A stretch of DNA of 64,000 bases from Pseudomonas fluorescens (GCF_902498065.1 NZ_CABVIR010000010.1:147299-211298), one strand, 5' to 3'; positions 9,101-17,610 are shown, counted from the first letter of the stretch. Made by a program: numbers and translations. Notes: generated by a model not told the origin, from the letters alone.

Positions 9101-9196
9101 CCCTGTGGGAGCGAGCCTGCTCGCGATATCGGTGTGTCAGTCGAAATAAATGCTGGATGTTAAACCGTCGTCGCGAGCAGGCTCGCTCCCACAGGG
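9101..9196. repeat. REPIN
   Basis: CCCTGTGGGAGCGAGCCTGC and its reverse complement form the two ends of a 96-bp inverted structure after the araC-type gene; the GAGCCTGCTCGC variant. Confidence 0.9.
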
Positions 9197-9227
9197 GAAT
9201 TGTGGTGTTGCCGGAATTGCAGGCAAC

Positions 9228-9252
9228 AAAAAGGCCCCCATTTCGGGAGCCT
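9228..9252 (-). terminator. intrinsic terminator after ETF-QO
   Basis: Read on the minus strand: AAGGCTCCC-GAAAT-GGGGGCCTT followed by TTT, 20 bases past the ETF-QO stop; one T-G wobble pair in the stem. Confidence 0.7.
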
Positions 9253-9271
9253 TGTTGTTCAGCGGTTCAAC

Positions 9272-10936
9272 TTACATGTTCGGGTAAGTCGGGCCGCCAG
9301 CACCTTCCGGCGCCACCCAGGTGATGTTCTGTGCAGGGTCCTTGATGTCGCAGGTCTTGCAGTGAACGCAGTTCTGGGCGTTGATCTGGAAACGCTTCTC
9401 GCCGTCTTCCTTGGTCACCACCTCATACACGCCAGCCGGGCAGTAACGCTGGGCGGGTTCATCGTACAGCGGCAGGTTCTTGCTGATCGGGATGCTTGGA
9501 TCGGTCAGCTTCAAGTGACAAGGCTGTTCTTCTTCGTGGTTGGTACCCGAGATGAACACCGAGCTGAGCTTGTCGAAGCTGATCTTGCCGTCCGGTTTCG
9601 GGTAGTCGATCTTCTTGCAGTCGGCTGCCAGCTTCAGGCAAGCGTAATCCGGCTTGGTGTCGTGCAAGGTGAACGGCAGTTTGCCGCCGAAGATGTTCTG
9701 GTCGAGCCAGTTGAAACCACCGCCGACGATCGCGCCGAACTTGTGGATCGCCGGGCCGAAGTTGCGGCTGGCGAACAGTTCGTCGTAGAGCCAGCTCTTC
9801 TTGAATGCGTCGACGTAAGTGGTCAGCTCTTCGGTGCCGTCCTTTTCAGCGAACAGCGCTTCGGCCACGGATTCAGCGGCGAGCATGCCGGACTTCATCG
9901 CGGTGTGGCTGCCTTTGATCTTGGCGAAGTTCAGGGTGCCGAGGTCGCAACCGATCAGCGCGCCGCCCTTGAAGACCATTTTTGGCAGCGAGTTCAGGCC
10001 GCCTTTGCAGATGGCGCGGGCGCCGTAACTGATGCGCTTGCCGCCTTCCAGGTACTGCTTGAGCACCGGGTGATGCTTGAGGCGCTGGAACTCGTCGAAC
10101 GGCGACAGGTAGGTGTTGCTGTAGGAAAGGTCGACGATCAGGCCGACCACCACCTGGTTGTTTTCCAGGTGATAGAGGAAGGAGCCACCGGTGTTCTCGG
10201 TGCCCATGATGTCCAGCGGCCAGCCGGCGGTGTGCACCACCAGGCCTGGCTGATGCTTGGCCGGGTCGATTTCCCAGATTTCCTTCAGGCCGATGCCGTA
10301 GTGCTGGGCGTCGGCTTCGCTGTCGAGGTTGAAGCGCTTGATCAACTGCTTGCCGATGTGGCCACGGCAACCTTCGGCGAACAGCGTGTACTTGCCGCGC
10401 AGTTCCATGCCCGGGGTGTACAGGCCTTCTTTTGGGTTACCTTCGCGGTCAACACCCAGATCGCCGGTGATGATCCCGCGAACCACGCCGTTCTCGTCGA
10501 ACAGTGCTTCCTGAGCGGCGAAGCCTGGGTAGATTTCCACGCCCAGGTTCTCGGCCTGTTGGGCCAGCCAGCGGCACAGGTTGCCCAGGGAGATGATGTA
10601 GTTGCCTTCGTTGTGCATGGTCTTGGGCACAAAGAGGTCAGGAATCTTTTGCGCGCTCTCGGCGTTTTTCAGCACGAAGATGTCATCGCGTGTGACCGGC
10701 GTGTTCAGCGGCGCGCCGAGTTCTTTCCAGTCCGGGAACAATTCGTTCAGGGCGCGTGGTTCGAACACGGCACCGGACAGGATGTGAGCACCCACTTCGG
10801 AGCCTTTTTCGACCACGCAGACGCTGATTTCCTTACCGGCTTCAGCAGCCTTCTGCTTCAAACGGCAGGCGGCGGAAAGACCAGCGGGGCCGGCACCGAC
10901 GATGACCACGTCGAATTCCATGTATTCGCGTTCCAC
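9272..10936 (-). CDS. etfD: electron transfer flavoprotein-ubiquinone oxidoreductase
   Basis: Membrane-associated FAD/[4Fe-4S] enzyme that passes electrons from reduced ETF to ubiquinone, linking acyl-CoA and other flavoprotein dehydrogenases to the respiratory chain. The protein has 554 residues with FAD-binding GAGPAGLSAA at about 14-23 and a C-terminal ferredoxin-like cluster with C499, C523, C526 and C529. The ATG lies after GGAGATAACCTG. It is divergent from etfB-etfA, its electron donor, so the whole ETF module is encoded here. The PsrA-type box lies in the promoter region of this gene. Confidence 0.96.
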   Translation of the reverse strand: MEREYMEFDVVIVGAGPAGLSAACRLKQKAAEAGKEISVCVVEKGSEVGAHILSGAVFEPRALNELFPDWKELGAPLNTPVTRDDIFVLKNAESAQKIPDLFVPKTMHNEGNYIISLGNLCRWLAQQAENLGVEIYPGFAAQEALFDENGVVRGIITGDLGVDREGNPKEGLYTPGMELRGKYTLFAEGCRGHIGKQLIKRFNLDSEADAQHYGIGLKEIWEIDPAKHQPGLVVHTAGWPLDIMGTENTGGSFLYHLENNQVVVGLIVDLSYSNTYLSPFDEFQRLKHHPVLKQYLEGGKRISYGARAICKGGLNSLPKMVFKGGALIGCDLGTLNFAKIKGSHTAMKSGMLAAESVAEALFAEKDGTEELTTYVDAFKKSWLYDELFASRNFGPAIHKFGAIVGGGFNWLDQNIFGGKLPFTLHDTKPDYACLKLAADCKKIDYPKPDGKISFDKLSSVFISGTNHEEEQPCHLKLTDPSIPISKNLPLYDEPAQRYCPAGVYEVVTKEDGEKRFQINAQNCVHCKTCDIKDPAQNITWVAPEGAGGPTYPNM

Positions 10937-11092
10937 AGGTTATCTCCTACTCAAGGCTCAACAGTTTTTTTTCTAATTGGAGGTTTGGTGTCGCATCCAT
11001 GAAATCCTGCGCGAGGCAGGAAGAGGACAATCGATGAACCACCTTTCTCTTTGGGTGGCGCATTATATCTACACCACTCTTAGCGTCCAATA

Positions 11093-11106
11093 CAAACGTT
11101 TGTTTG
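11093..11106. promoter_or_regulatory. PsrA-type operator
   Basis: CAAAC-GTTT-GTTTG fits the published PsrA consensus (C/G)AAAC-N2-4-GTTT(G/C). PsrA is the long-chain-fatty-acid-responsive TetR regulator of pseudomonads, and etf genes have been reported among its targets in P. aeruginosa. The site is about 155 bp upstream of the ETF-QO start. Confidence 0.65.
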
Positions 11107-11161
11107 AATCGGCTCAAAGCCAGAGAAATCAAAGTCACGCGGCTTATGACTGGCCATTTTG

Positions 11162-11199
11162 CCGTATTGACCGGAATAGGCGTTCCGGTCAAGATACGG
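11162..11199. repeat. imperfect inverted repeat / hairpin
   Basis: CCGTATTGACCGGAA and TTCCGGTCAAGATACGG pair over 15 bp with a two-base bulge and a six-base loop (TAGGCG). No run of T follows, so it is not an obvious terminator; role unknown. Confidence 0.55.
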
Positions 11200-11483
11200 T
11201 CGGTTTTGCGCTCGCCGTAGGCTGACTGTTGGTTTCAAGAGCACCTCTAAAGACAGGGCGATGGCGGTACAAGGTGATGCGCAGTGCAGTGATGGCGCGC
11301 AGTTTACACGCCGCGATATTGAATGACTTGTTGGTCACCACTGACGAACGGTCATCAACATCATGAGCGATGGTCACTTGATACTTATGCCGGCGTTTTT
11401 AGAGGTGCCCTTGCGCCCGATGAGCATCAACCGCCAGGTTCGCCTAGGCGACTTTCTTTTCACCGGAGAGTAACGAGGAATCC

Positions 11484-12233
11484 ATGAAGGTTCTTGTAGC
11501 TGTCAAACGCGTTGTGGATTACAACGTCAAGGTTCGCGTCAAGGCGGACAATTCCGGCGTCGACCTCGCCAACGTGAAGATGTCGATGAACCCGTTCTGC
11601 GAAATCGCAGTGGAAGAAGCCGTACGCCTGAAAGAGAAAGGCGTTGCGACTGAAATCGTCGTCGTCTCCATCGGCCCGTCCACCGCTCAAGAGCAACTGC
11701 GCACCGCGCTGGCTCTGGGTGCCGACCGCGCCATCCTCGTCGAATCCGCTGAAGATCTGACTTCCCTGGCCGTTGCCAAGCTGCTCAAAGCCGTTGTCGA
11801 CAAGGAACAGCCTCAGCTGGTGATCCTCGGCAAGCAGGCCATCGACAGCGACAACAACCAGACTGGCCAGATGCTCGCTGCATTGAGCGGCTACGGTCAG
11901 GGCACCTTCGCTTCGAAAGTCGAAGTGTCTGGCGACTCGGTTGCCGTGACTCGCGAAATCGATGGCGGCGCGCAAACAGTTTCCCTGAAACTGCCAGCCA
12001 TCGTCACCACCGACCTGCGTTTGAACGAGCCGCGTTATGCGTCCCTGCCAAACATCATGAAAGCCAAGAAGAAGCCTCTCGAAGTGCTGACTCCGGACGC
12101 TTTGGGCGTTTCCACCGCCTCCACCAACAAGACCGTGAAAGTCGAAGCGCCGGCTGCACGCAGCGCGGGTATCAAGGTCAAGTCGGTGGCTGAACTGGTC
12201 GAGAAACTGAAAAACGAAGCGAAGGTAATCTAA
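11484..12233 (+). CDS. etfB: electron transfer flavoprotein subunit beta
   Basis: 249-residue AMP-binding beta subunit of the soluble ETF heterodimer, which takes electrons from acyl-CoA dehydrogenases and hands them to ETF-QO. It begins MKVLVAVKRVVDYNVKV. The ETF-beta signature region VVDKEQPQLVILGKQAIDSD (about 109-128) and the ADRAIL/LALGADRA segments are present. The stop TAA abuts the ATG of etfA with no gap, so the two are translationally coupled. Confidence 0.96.
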   Translation: MKVLVAVKRVVDYNVKVRVKADNSGVDLANVKMSMNPFCEIAVEEAVRLKEKGVATEIVVVSIGPSTAQEQLRTALALGADRAILVESAEDLTSLAVAKLLKAVVDKEQPQLVILGKQAIDSDNNQTGQMLAALSGYGQGTFASKVEVSGDSVAVTREIDGGAQTVSLKLPAIVTTDLRLNEPRYASLPNIMKAKKKPLEVLTPDALGVSTASTNKTVKVEAPAARSAGIKVKSVAELVEKLKNEAKVI

Positions 12234-13163
12234 ATGACTATCTTGGTTATTGCTGAACACGACAACAAAGTGCTGGCCCCGGCCACGCTGAACACCGTGG
12301 CCGCTGCTGCCAAAATCGGCGGCGACATCCACGTGCTGGTTGCAGGTCAGGGCGCTGGCGCCGTGGCTGAAGCCGCTGCGAAAATCGCTGGCGTGGCGAA
12401 AGTACTGGTAGCTGATAACGCTGCCTACGCTCACCAGCTGCCGGAAAACGTCGCTCCTCTGGTCACTGAATTGGGCAAGGGCTACAGCCACATCCTGGCT
12501 GCCGCCACTTCCAACGGCAAAAACATCCTGCCGCGCGTTGCTGCGCAGCTGGACGTTGACCAGATCTCCGAGATCATCTCGGTTGAAAGCGCTGACACCT
12601 TCAAGCGCCCGATCTACGCCGGTAACGCCATCGCGACCGTTCAGTCGAACGCTGCGGTCAAAGTGATCACCGTGCGTGCCACCGGTTTCGACCCGGTCGC
12701 TGCTGAAGGTGGTTCGGCCGCTGTTGAAGCCGTTGCTGCTGCTCACGATGCTGCGATTTCCAGCTTCGTTGGCGAAGAACTGGCCAAGTCCGATCGTCCG
12801 GAACTGACCGCTGCCAAAATCGTCGTTTCCGGCGGTCGCGGCATGCAGAACGGCGACAACTTCAAACATCTGTACGCCCTGGCCGACAAGCTGGGCGCTG
12901 CCGTCGGTGCTTCCCGCGCTGCGGTCGACGCAGGTTTCGTACCCAACGACATGCAGGTCGGTCAGACCGGCAAGATCGTTGCTCCACAGCTGTACATCGC
13001 CGTCGGTATCTCCGGCGCGATCCAGCACCTGGCCGGCATGAAAGACTCCAAGGTGATCGTCGCGATCAACAAGGACGAAGAAGCGCCGATCTTCCAGGTG
13101 GCCGATTACGGCCTGGTGGCGGACCTGTTCGAAGCCATCCCTGAGTTCGAGAAGCTGGTCTAA
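12234..13163 (+). CDS. etfA: electron transfer flavoprotein subunit alpha
   Basis: 309-residue FAD-binding alpha subunit. The C-terminal FAD domain shows SGGRGM (about 199-204), the VGASRAAVDAGF segment, QVGQTGKIVAPQLYIAVGIS and the final AINKDEEAPIFQVADYGLVA region typical of ETF-alpha. It starts directly at the stop of etfB and is followed by a strong terminator, so etfBA is a two-gene operon. Confidence 0.96.
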   Translation: MTILVIAEHDNKVLAPATLNTVAAAAKIGGDIHVLVAGQGAGAVAEAAAKIAGVAKVLVADNAAYAHQLPENVAPLVTELGKGYSHILAAATSNGKNILPRVAAQLDVDQISEIISVESADTFKRPIYAGNAIATVQSNAAVKVITVRATGFDPVAAEGGSAAVEAVAAAHDAAISSFVGEELAKSDRPELTAAKIVVSGGRGMQNGDNFKHLYALADKLGAAVGASRAAVDAGFVPNDMQVGQTGKIVAPQLYIAVGISGAIQHLAGMKDSKVIVAINKDEEAPIFQVADYGLVADLFEAIPEFEKLV

Positions 13164-13185
13164 TCCAGCCGCTTGACCTATAAAG

Positions 13186-13215
13186 AGCCCGACCTTTTGG
13201 TCGGGCTTTTTTTTG
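13186..13215 (+). terminator. intrinsic terminator of etfBA
   Basis: Perfect 9-bp stem AGCCCGACC / GGTCGGGCT with a TTTT loop, followed by eight T. Confidence 0.93.
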
Positions 13216-13220
13216 TTCTT

Positions 13221-13250
13221 CTGTAGGCGCCAGCAAGCTGGCTCCTACAG
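13221..13250. repeat. single REP-like hairpin
   Basis: CTGTAGGCGCCAGC-AA-GCTGGCTCCTACAG: one self-complementary hairpin rather than the usual inverted pair, with CTGTAGG instead of TGTGGG ends. Confidence 0.75.
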
Positions 13251-13284
13251 GGGATATAACGGGGTTTGAGTGGAGTGTATTGCC

Positions 13285-14121
13285 GTGGATTTGCGCCGAG
13301 TGTTCGGTTGGTCATTGCTGCTGGGTTTGACGCTGTTGCCAACGCTGTCCACTGCGGCGGGCAAGTGCGAGCGACTGGTGGTCACCGGCAGTCCGGATGC
13401 GCCGCCGTATCTGTGGCAAGACCCGCAGAACCCCACGCACCTGATCGGTGCCAGTGCCGACCTGTTGCAACAGGTAGCAGGGCAGTTGGGCATCAAAGTC
13501 GAGATGCTCTATGCCGGCAAACGTGCCCAAGCCCTTGATGAAGTGCGCAGTGGGCGCATGGACATGCTGGCCGACGCACCGTTGACGGTCAGTGAGCTGG
13601 AAATCCTCGATTATATTCATCCGCCGTTGCTGGAAAACGATTACCTGGTCTGGACCCGAAAAGACTCGCCACTGGTCTACAACCAGGCGCAGGACCTTCA
13701 CGGTCATCCTGGTGCGCTGTCGGAAAAGTCTCGAATGACCGCGGCATTTGGTACGTTCGCCGAGCAGCAATTGACCCTCGTACGCACTGCAAACCTGACC
13801 CAGGCTTTTCAGAAATTGCTGTTGGGGGAAGTGGAATTTGTCCTTGCCGGACGCTATTCGGGCATGGCGGCCGCGCAGGCCCTGAGCATGGCCAATGACC
13901 TGGTCGCGCGCTCACAACCGGTCGACAAACCCGGTCTGTTCCTCGCGGTTTCCCATAACTCAGCCTGCAACGATCCGTGGTTGCGCGGACAGCTGGCCAA
14001 AAAGATGACAGAATTGTCCGCGTCCGGACTGACGGAAGCTGTGCTGCAACGCAATATCGAGCGCTGGAAGGCGCAGCAACAGCAGCAGCTACAACAACCC
14101 GCCAGTACCCCAAAACAGTAG
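13285..14121 (+). CDS. periplasmic substrate-binding protein, family 3
   Basis: 278-residue exported solute-binding protein of the amino-acid (SBP_bac_3) type. A signal peptide (DLRRVFGWSLLLGLTLLPTL, cleaved near STAA-GKC) is followed by RLVVTGSPDAPPYLW, the usual first strand, and by VRSGRMDMLADAPLTVSE. The GTG at 13285 is chosen because TGGAG lies 8-9 bases before it; a GTG at 13270 would be five codons longer. No ABC permease genes are nearby. It is followed 9 bp later by a DUF4398 gene, so it may belong to an envelope operon rather than to an uptake system. The Q-rich tail (QQQQQLQQPA) is low complexity. Confidence 0.75.
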   Translation: MDLRRVFGWSLLLGLTLLPTLSTAAGKCERLVVTGSPDAPPYLWQDPQNPTHLIGASADLLQQVAGQLGIKVEMLYAGKRAQALDEVRSGRMDMLADAPLTVSELEILDYIHPPLLENDYLVWTRKDSPLVYNQAQDLHGHPGALSEKSRMTAAFGTFAEQQLTLVRTANLTQAFQKLLLGEVEFVLAGRYSGMAAAQALSMANDLVARSQPVDKPGLFLAVSHNSACNDPWLRGQLAKKMTELSASGLTEAVLQRNIERWKAQQQQQLQQPASTPKQ

Positions 14122-14130
14122 GGATTTTTA

Positions 14131-14487
14131 GTGAGTATTCGACCTCTTTTCGCTGCCCTGGCCGTTCTGGCTCTGGCGGGTTGTACAGCCGATCCGGCGC
14201 CGAATGAACAAATACGCCTGACCGAACAGGTGCTCGTGCAAGCCAAAGCCGTGGGTGCCACTGCGGACGATGTGCCGGAAATGAAACTGGCCGAAGAAAA
14301 ATTCGCCCGCGCCCAAGGTGACATGACCGATCAGTCTTACAAACATGCACGCATGCGCGCCGAACAGGCCGAACTGGACGCTCGTCTGGCCGAAGCCAAG
14401 GTACTGACGCTCAAAAGTGAAGAGAAGCTGGATCTTCTCAACACCCGCATCACTCGATTGCGCAAGCAAGTGGGAGATGCCCAATGA
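14131..14487 (+). CDS. DUF4398 lipoprotein
   Basis: 118-residue small lipoprotein: signal peptide ending in the lipobox LALAGC (Cys near residue 16), then a helical DUF4398-type region with alternating charged residues (KLAEEKFARAQGDMTD). It starts at GTG 14131 after AGGGATTTTTA. Its last four bases (ATGA) overlap the start of the OmpA-like gene, which carries a related N-terminal helical domain, so the two probably act together in the envelope. Function unknown. Confidence 0.78.
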   Translation: MSIRPLFAALAVLALAGCTADPAPNEQIRLTEQVLVQAKAVGATADDVPEMKLAEEKFARAQGDMTDQSYKHARMRAEQAELDARLAEAKVLTLKSEEKLDLLNTRITRLRKQVGDAQ

Positions 14488-15296
14488 ACCTCACGTCCAA
14501 AACTATCGGCGGCTTGATCCTCGTGGGCTGTGCCAGTCTCTCTGGCTGCGCCGGTCAGCACAGTGAAGCCGCGCTGCAAGAAGCGGGTGCCGACTTTCAG
14601 AAAGTGAAAGAGGATTCCAACGTGCTGCGAATCGCGCCGAAAGACGTGATCCGTGCCGGTGAATCCCTGGCCCGCGCCGATCGCCTGTCCAGTTACTGGG
14701 GCAGCGGTTCGGACGTGGTGCACTACGCCTACCTGAGTCAGCGCTACAGCGAAATCGCTCGGGAGCACACCAATCAGGTCCTCAACGAGGAGCGCGCGGC
14801 GAAGCTCGAACTGGAGCGTCAGCGCCTGCAACTGGCCCTGCGAGAATCCAAATTGCTGAGCGTGCAGCAGCAAGGCAAGTGGCTTGAAGAGCAGATTGTT
14901 GCGCTGGCGACCACCCAGACTGACCGTGGCCTGGTGATGACCCTCGGCGATGTGCTGTTCGACACCGGCGAAGCGGAGCTGAAAAACTCGGCGAACCGTG
15001 TGGTGTTGAAGATCGTGCAGTTCCTGCAGCTCAATCCCAAGCGCGTCGTGCGCATCGAAGGCTACGCCGACAGCACCGGCGGCAAGCAGGAAAACCTCAA
15101 ACTGTCCCGTGACCGTGCGCAATCGGTGGCCGATGTGCTGATGGACCTGGGCATCGACGATAAACGCATCCAGGTTGAAGGCTACGGTGACGAGTACCCG
15201 GTGGACGCGAATGCCTCTGAACGGGGGCGGGCGCAGAACCGTCGGGTGGAAATTGTGTTCTCCGACGAAAAAGGCCAGCTCGGCGCCGCCCGTTAA
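14484..15296 (+). CDS. OmpA family lipoprotein with N-terminal DUF4398-like region
   Basis: 270-residue outer-membrane lipoprotein. A signal peptide with a Cys-containing lipobox (LSGC at about 19-22) is followed by a helical, coiled-coil-prone region (40-150, rich in EER/LELERQRLQL) and a C-terminal OmpA peptidoglycan-binding domain: LFDTGEAELK, IEGYADSTGG, LSRDRAQSVADVL, RAQNRRVEIVF. It anchors the outer membrane to peptidoglycan. Translationally coupled (ATGA) to the preceding DUF4398 lipoprotein. A terminator follows. Confidence 0.88.
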   Translation: MNLTSKTIGGLILVGCASLSGCAGQHSEAALQEAGADFQKVKEDSNVLRIAPKDVIRAGESLARADRLSSYWGSGSDVVHYAYLSQRYSEIAREHTNQVLNEERAAKLELERQRLQLALRESKLLSVQQQGKWLEEQIVALATTQTDRGLVMTLGDVLFDTGEAELKNSANRVVLKIVQFLQLNPKRVVRIEGYADSTGGKQENLKLSRDRAQSVADVLMDLGIDDKRIQVEGYGDEYPVDANASERGRAQNRRVEIVFSDEKGQLGAAR

Positions 15297-15311
15297 GGCG
15301 GCGTCTCTGGA

Positions 15312-15347
15312 AAACCCGGCCTGCCAGACAGCGCCGGGTTTTTTTGT
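15312..15347 (+). terminator. intrinsic terminator after the OmpA-like gene
   Basis: Stem AACCCGGC (15313-15320) / GCCGGGTT (15333-15340), then a T run. Confidence 0.85.
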
Positions 15348-15382
15348 GTCTGCCAACTCCCCCACGTTCTTCATAAAAAGCA

Positions 15383-15411
15383 GTACAGATTTTGCTGACA
15401 CTGCACTGTAC
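15383..15411. promoter_or_regulatory. GTACAG...CTGTAC inverted pair upstream of the MocR gene
   Basis: GTACAG at 15383-15388 and CTGTAC at 15406-15411; a third GTAC occurs at 15438-15441. These sites sit 97-125 bp upstream of the regulator gene and may be an autoregulatory operator. Confidence 0.35.
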
Positions 15412-15507
15412 GGTCGACTATTGTGGCAACTGTCCCCGTACACTTCTAAACTGTTCCGGTATTGTTTCACACAAGAATAAAATGCCCGTGAAATCGAGTG
15501 CTGCGTC

Positions 15508-16947
15508 ATGACCAATCTCTTGCTCTACCAACGTATTGCTCAACAACTGGCCGAAGACATCCGCCGTGGTGTCTATCAACCGGGGGAGCGCGTGCCATCG
15601 GTGCGCAAGATGAGCTCGCAGCTCAATGTCAGCCATGCGACGGTGTTGCAGGCCTATGCCAATCTCGAAGATCAGGGGCTGATTCGCGCCCGGCCGCAGT
15701 CGGGTTACTACGTGCACCAGACGCCGGCCCTGACCGCGCCGACACCGGACATCGCCCGGGTCGAACGTCCCGGCCTCGTCACCCGCAGCAGCATCATTCA
15801 ACAAGTGTTGGTCGAATCCCGTCGCGAGGGCGTATTTCCTTTGGGCGCGGCGGTGCCGAGCGTTGATTATCTGCCGGTACGAGCGCTGCATCAGCAGTTG
15901 GCCAAAGTCACCCGATTCCATAGCCCACGGGCATTCAGCTACATGTTCAGCCCCGGTTTTGAACCGTTGCGGCGGCAAGTGGCGATTCGCATGCGCGATG
16001 CCGGCGTGGTGGTCGATCCGTCGGAAGTGGTGATCACTCACGGCTGCGTCGATGCCCTGCAGATGTCCCTGCGCGTGCTGACCCGGCCGGGCGACCTGAT
16101 CGCCGCCGAGTCGCCGACCTATTACGGTTTGCTGCAACTGGCCGACCTGTTGGGCCTGAAAGTCATCGAAATCCCTAGTGATCCGGCGACCGGCATGAGC
16201 CTGGAAGCCCTGCAACTGGCGGCCAATCAATGGTCGATCAAAGCATTGGTGCTGACCACGCGCCTGAGCAATCCGCTGGGTGGCACCATGCCCGAAGAGC
16301 GGCAGAAACAACTGCTGCGACTGGCCTCGGATTTCGATATTCAGGTGGTCGAAGACGACATCTACGGCGAACTGATGTTCGAGCAGGGGCGCACCAAGGC
16401 ACTCAAGGCCTACGACCGGCTGGATCGGGTGATCTACTGCTCAAGCTTCTCCAAGACCCTGTCCCCGGGTGTGCGGATTGGCTGGATGATTGCCGGCAAG
16501 TACCAGCAGGAAATCCAGCGCTTGCAGACCTTCAGCACGCATTCGGCTTGCAGCGTCACGCAGATGGGGATTGCGGCGTATCTCGAAAATGGCGGTTACG
16601 ACCGGCATTTGCGCTACATCCGTCAGGAATACCGCAAGAATCTCAGCGCTTTCCAGCTCGCGGTGCAGCAGTATTTTCCGGAAGGCACGCAGATGACCCG
16701 ACCGACCGGCGGCTTCATTCTGTGGGTGAGTCTGCCGGGGCGGGTCAACACACAAGAACTTCATGTGCGCGCGTTGCAGCAAGGCATCAGCATCGCACCG
16801 GGGTTGATTTTCAGTAACACCGAGCAGTTCAATCACTGCATTCGGCTCAACTGCGGTATTCCCTGGAATCGCGAAGCCGAGCGTGCGTTGATGACCCTGG
16901 GCATGCTGGCTACCCAGCTTTGCCAGGAGATGACCGGCGGAATGTGA
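15508..16947 (+). CDS. MocR-type PLP-dependent transcriptional regulator / aminotransferase
   Basis: 479-residue chimera: GntR winged helix at residues 1-75 (RVPSVRKMSSQLNVSHATVL) joined to a fold-type-I aminotransferase domain. The PLP lysine is K316 in SSFSKTLSPGVRIGW, and RLSNPLGG and EDDIYGEL match the PLP-pocket strands. MocR proteins use the PLP domain to sense amines or vitamin B6 compounds and usually control an adjacent gene, but here both neighbours are terminated separately. It resembles YdcR-like regulators; the target is unknown. Confidence 0.9.
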   Translation: MTNLLLYQRIAQQLAEDIRRGVYQPGERVPSVRKMSSQLNVSHATVLQAYANLEDQGLIRARPQSGYYVHQTPALTAPTPDIARVERPGLVTRSSIIQQVLVESRREGVFPLGAAVPSVDYLPVRALHQQLAKVTRFHSPRAFSYMFSPGFEPLRRQVAIRMRDAGVVVDPSEVVITHGCVDALQMSLRVLTRPGDLIAAESPTYYGLLQLADLLGLKVIEIPSDPATGMSLEALQLAANQWSIKALVLTTRLSNPLGGTMPEERQKQLLRLASDFDIQVVEDDIYGELMFEQGRTKALKAYDRLDRVIYCSSFSKTLSPGVRIGWMIAGKYQQEIQRLQTFSTHSACSVTQMGIAAYLENGGYDRHLRYIRQEYRKNLSAFQLAVQQYFPEGTQMTRPTGGFILWVSLPGRVNTQELHVRALQQGISIAPGLIFSNTEQFNHCIRLNCGIPWNREAERALMTLGMLATQLCQEMTGGM

Positions 16948-17044
16948 AAGGGCGGGCGGGTAATCCCTGCCCGAGCTTGTCATGTTGCGTCCAACAAGCG
17001 AGCATATGCCCTCTGCCGATAATGCCGTTATCCCCGTTGGGTCC

Positions 17045-17518
17045 ATGAAACCGATTTTTCCTGCCGCCTGGTTGTCGATCTGCCTGTTGATGACCTTCAA
17101 TTCGGAAGGCGTCATGGCGGCATCCGCTCAGGAAAAACCGGCCGCCAGCGCGACGTCGAAAAAGCCGGCACCGGCAAAGAAAGCCACGCCGGTCAAAAAG
17201 AAAGCGGCTGCGCAGAAAAAACGTCCACCGATTGCCTCAAAAACCAAACCGGCCAGTGAAGTGGTGAAAACCAAACTGCCTTCGGCTGACCTGGATTTGA
17301 GCTTGCCTGAGGACATGGCCGAGGAGTTGAAGCCGATCGGTACAGTTCCGTTGCCCCGACACGACGCGGTGTTGCCAAAAATGTTTGGTGAGAAAGCCGG
17401 CAGCTCTCCGTTTCAACTCAACGGGCGACTGATCAGCAACGAAATGAAGCTGCAACTGCGTAACGAAGAGCGTCGGGACGTCGACGGCGCGGCGCTGGAA
17501 TTCGAGTTCAAGCAGTAA
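17045..17518 (+). CDS. exported Lys/Ala/Pro-rich protein of unknown function
   Basis: 157 residues. An N-terminal hydrophobic signal (PAAWLSICLLMTF) is followed by a very basic low-complexity stretch (KKPAPAKKATPVKKKAAAQK, about residues 33-60) and a more ordinary C-terminal half ending in ALEFEFKQ. Such Lys/Ala-rich repeats are sometimes mis-annotated as IF-2-like; nothing here supports a translation factor. The ATG at 17045 is chosen over 16982 because it opens the signal peptide. A periplasmic or outer-membrane-facing role is inferred from the signal only. Confidence 0.6.
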   Translation: MKPIFPAAWLSICLLMTFNSEGVMAASAQEKPAASATSKKPAPAKKATPVKKKAAAQKKRPPIASKTKPASEVVKTKLPSADLDLSLPEDMAEELKPIGTVPLPRHDAVLPKMFGEKAGSSPFQLNGRLISNEMKLQLRNEERRDVDGAALEFEFKQ

Positions 17519-17610
17519 ATCCTTTCTCGGCGTGACCCGCAGGCCAGACGCTTTGTCGGAGACTGGTCAGTCACGCTGGTTTGAGCGTAAAAACCCGGCA
17601 GCAGGTAATT

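Larger units (their letters stand above)
10937..11483. other. 547-bp divergent regulatory gap between ETF-QO and etfB
   Basis: No supportable gene. It holds a PsrA-type palindrome (11093-11106), a long imperfect hairpin (11162-11199), and an 11-bp inverted pair GCACCTCTAAA (11241-11251) / TTTAGAGGTGC (11398-11408) enclosing 146 bp upstream of etfB. Confidence 0.6.

Noticed and set aside
9101..9196. Inverted repeats considered as CRISPR or insertion-sequence ends
   Set aside because: They are REP/REPIN elements: short, palindromic, scattered singly between genes, without spacers or a transposase frame.
9200..11002. 600-codon plus-strand open frame opposite ETF-QO
   Set aside because: Antisense shadow of a high-GC gene; the minus-strand protein is an unmistakable ETF-QO and the plus-strand sequence has no domain or ribosome site.
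11460..13028. 522-codon minus-strand frame opposite etfB-etfA
   Set aside because: Shadow of two strongly conserved genes; composition rich in Asp/Val/Gly/Ser as expected of an antisense frame.
17045..17518. Annotation of the Lys/Ala-rich protein as translation initiation factor 2
   Set aside because: Only low-complexity resemblance; no GTPase motifs and a signal peptide is present.
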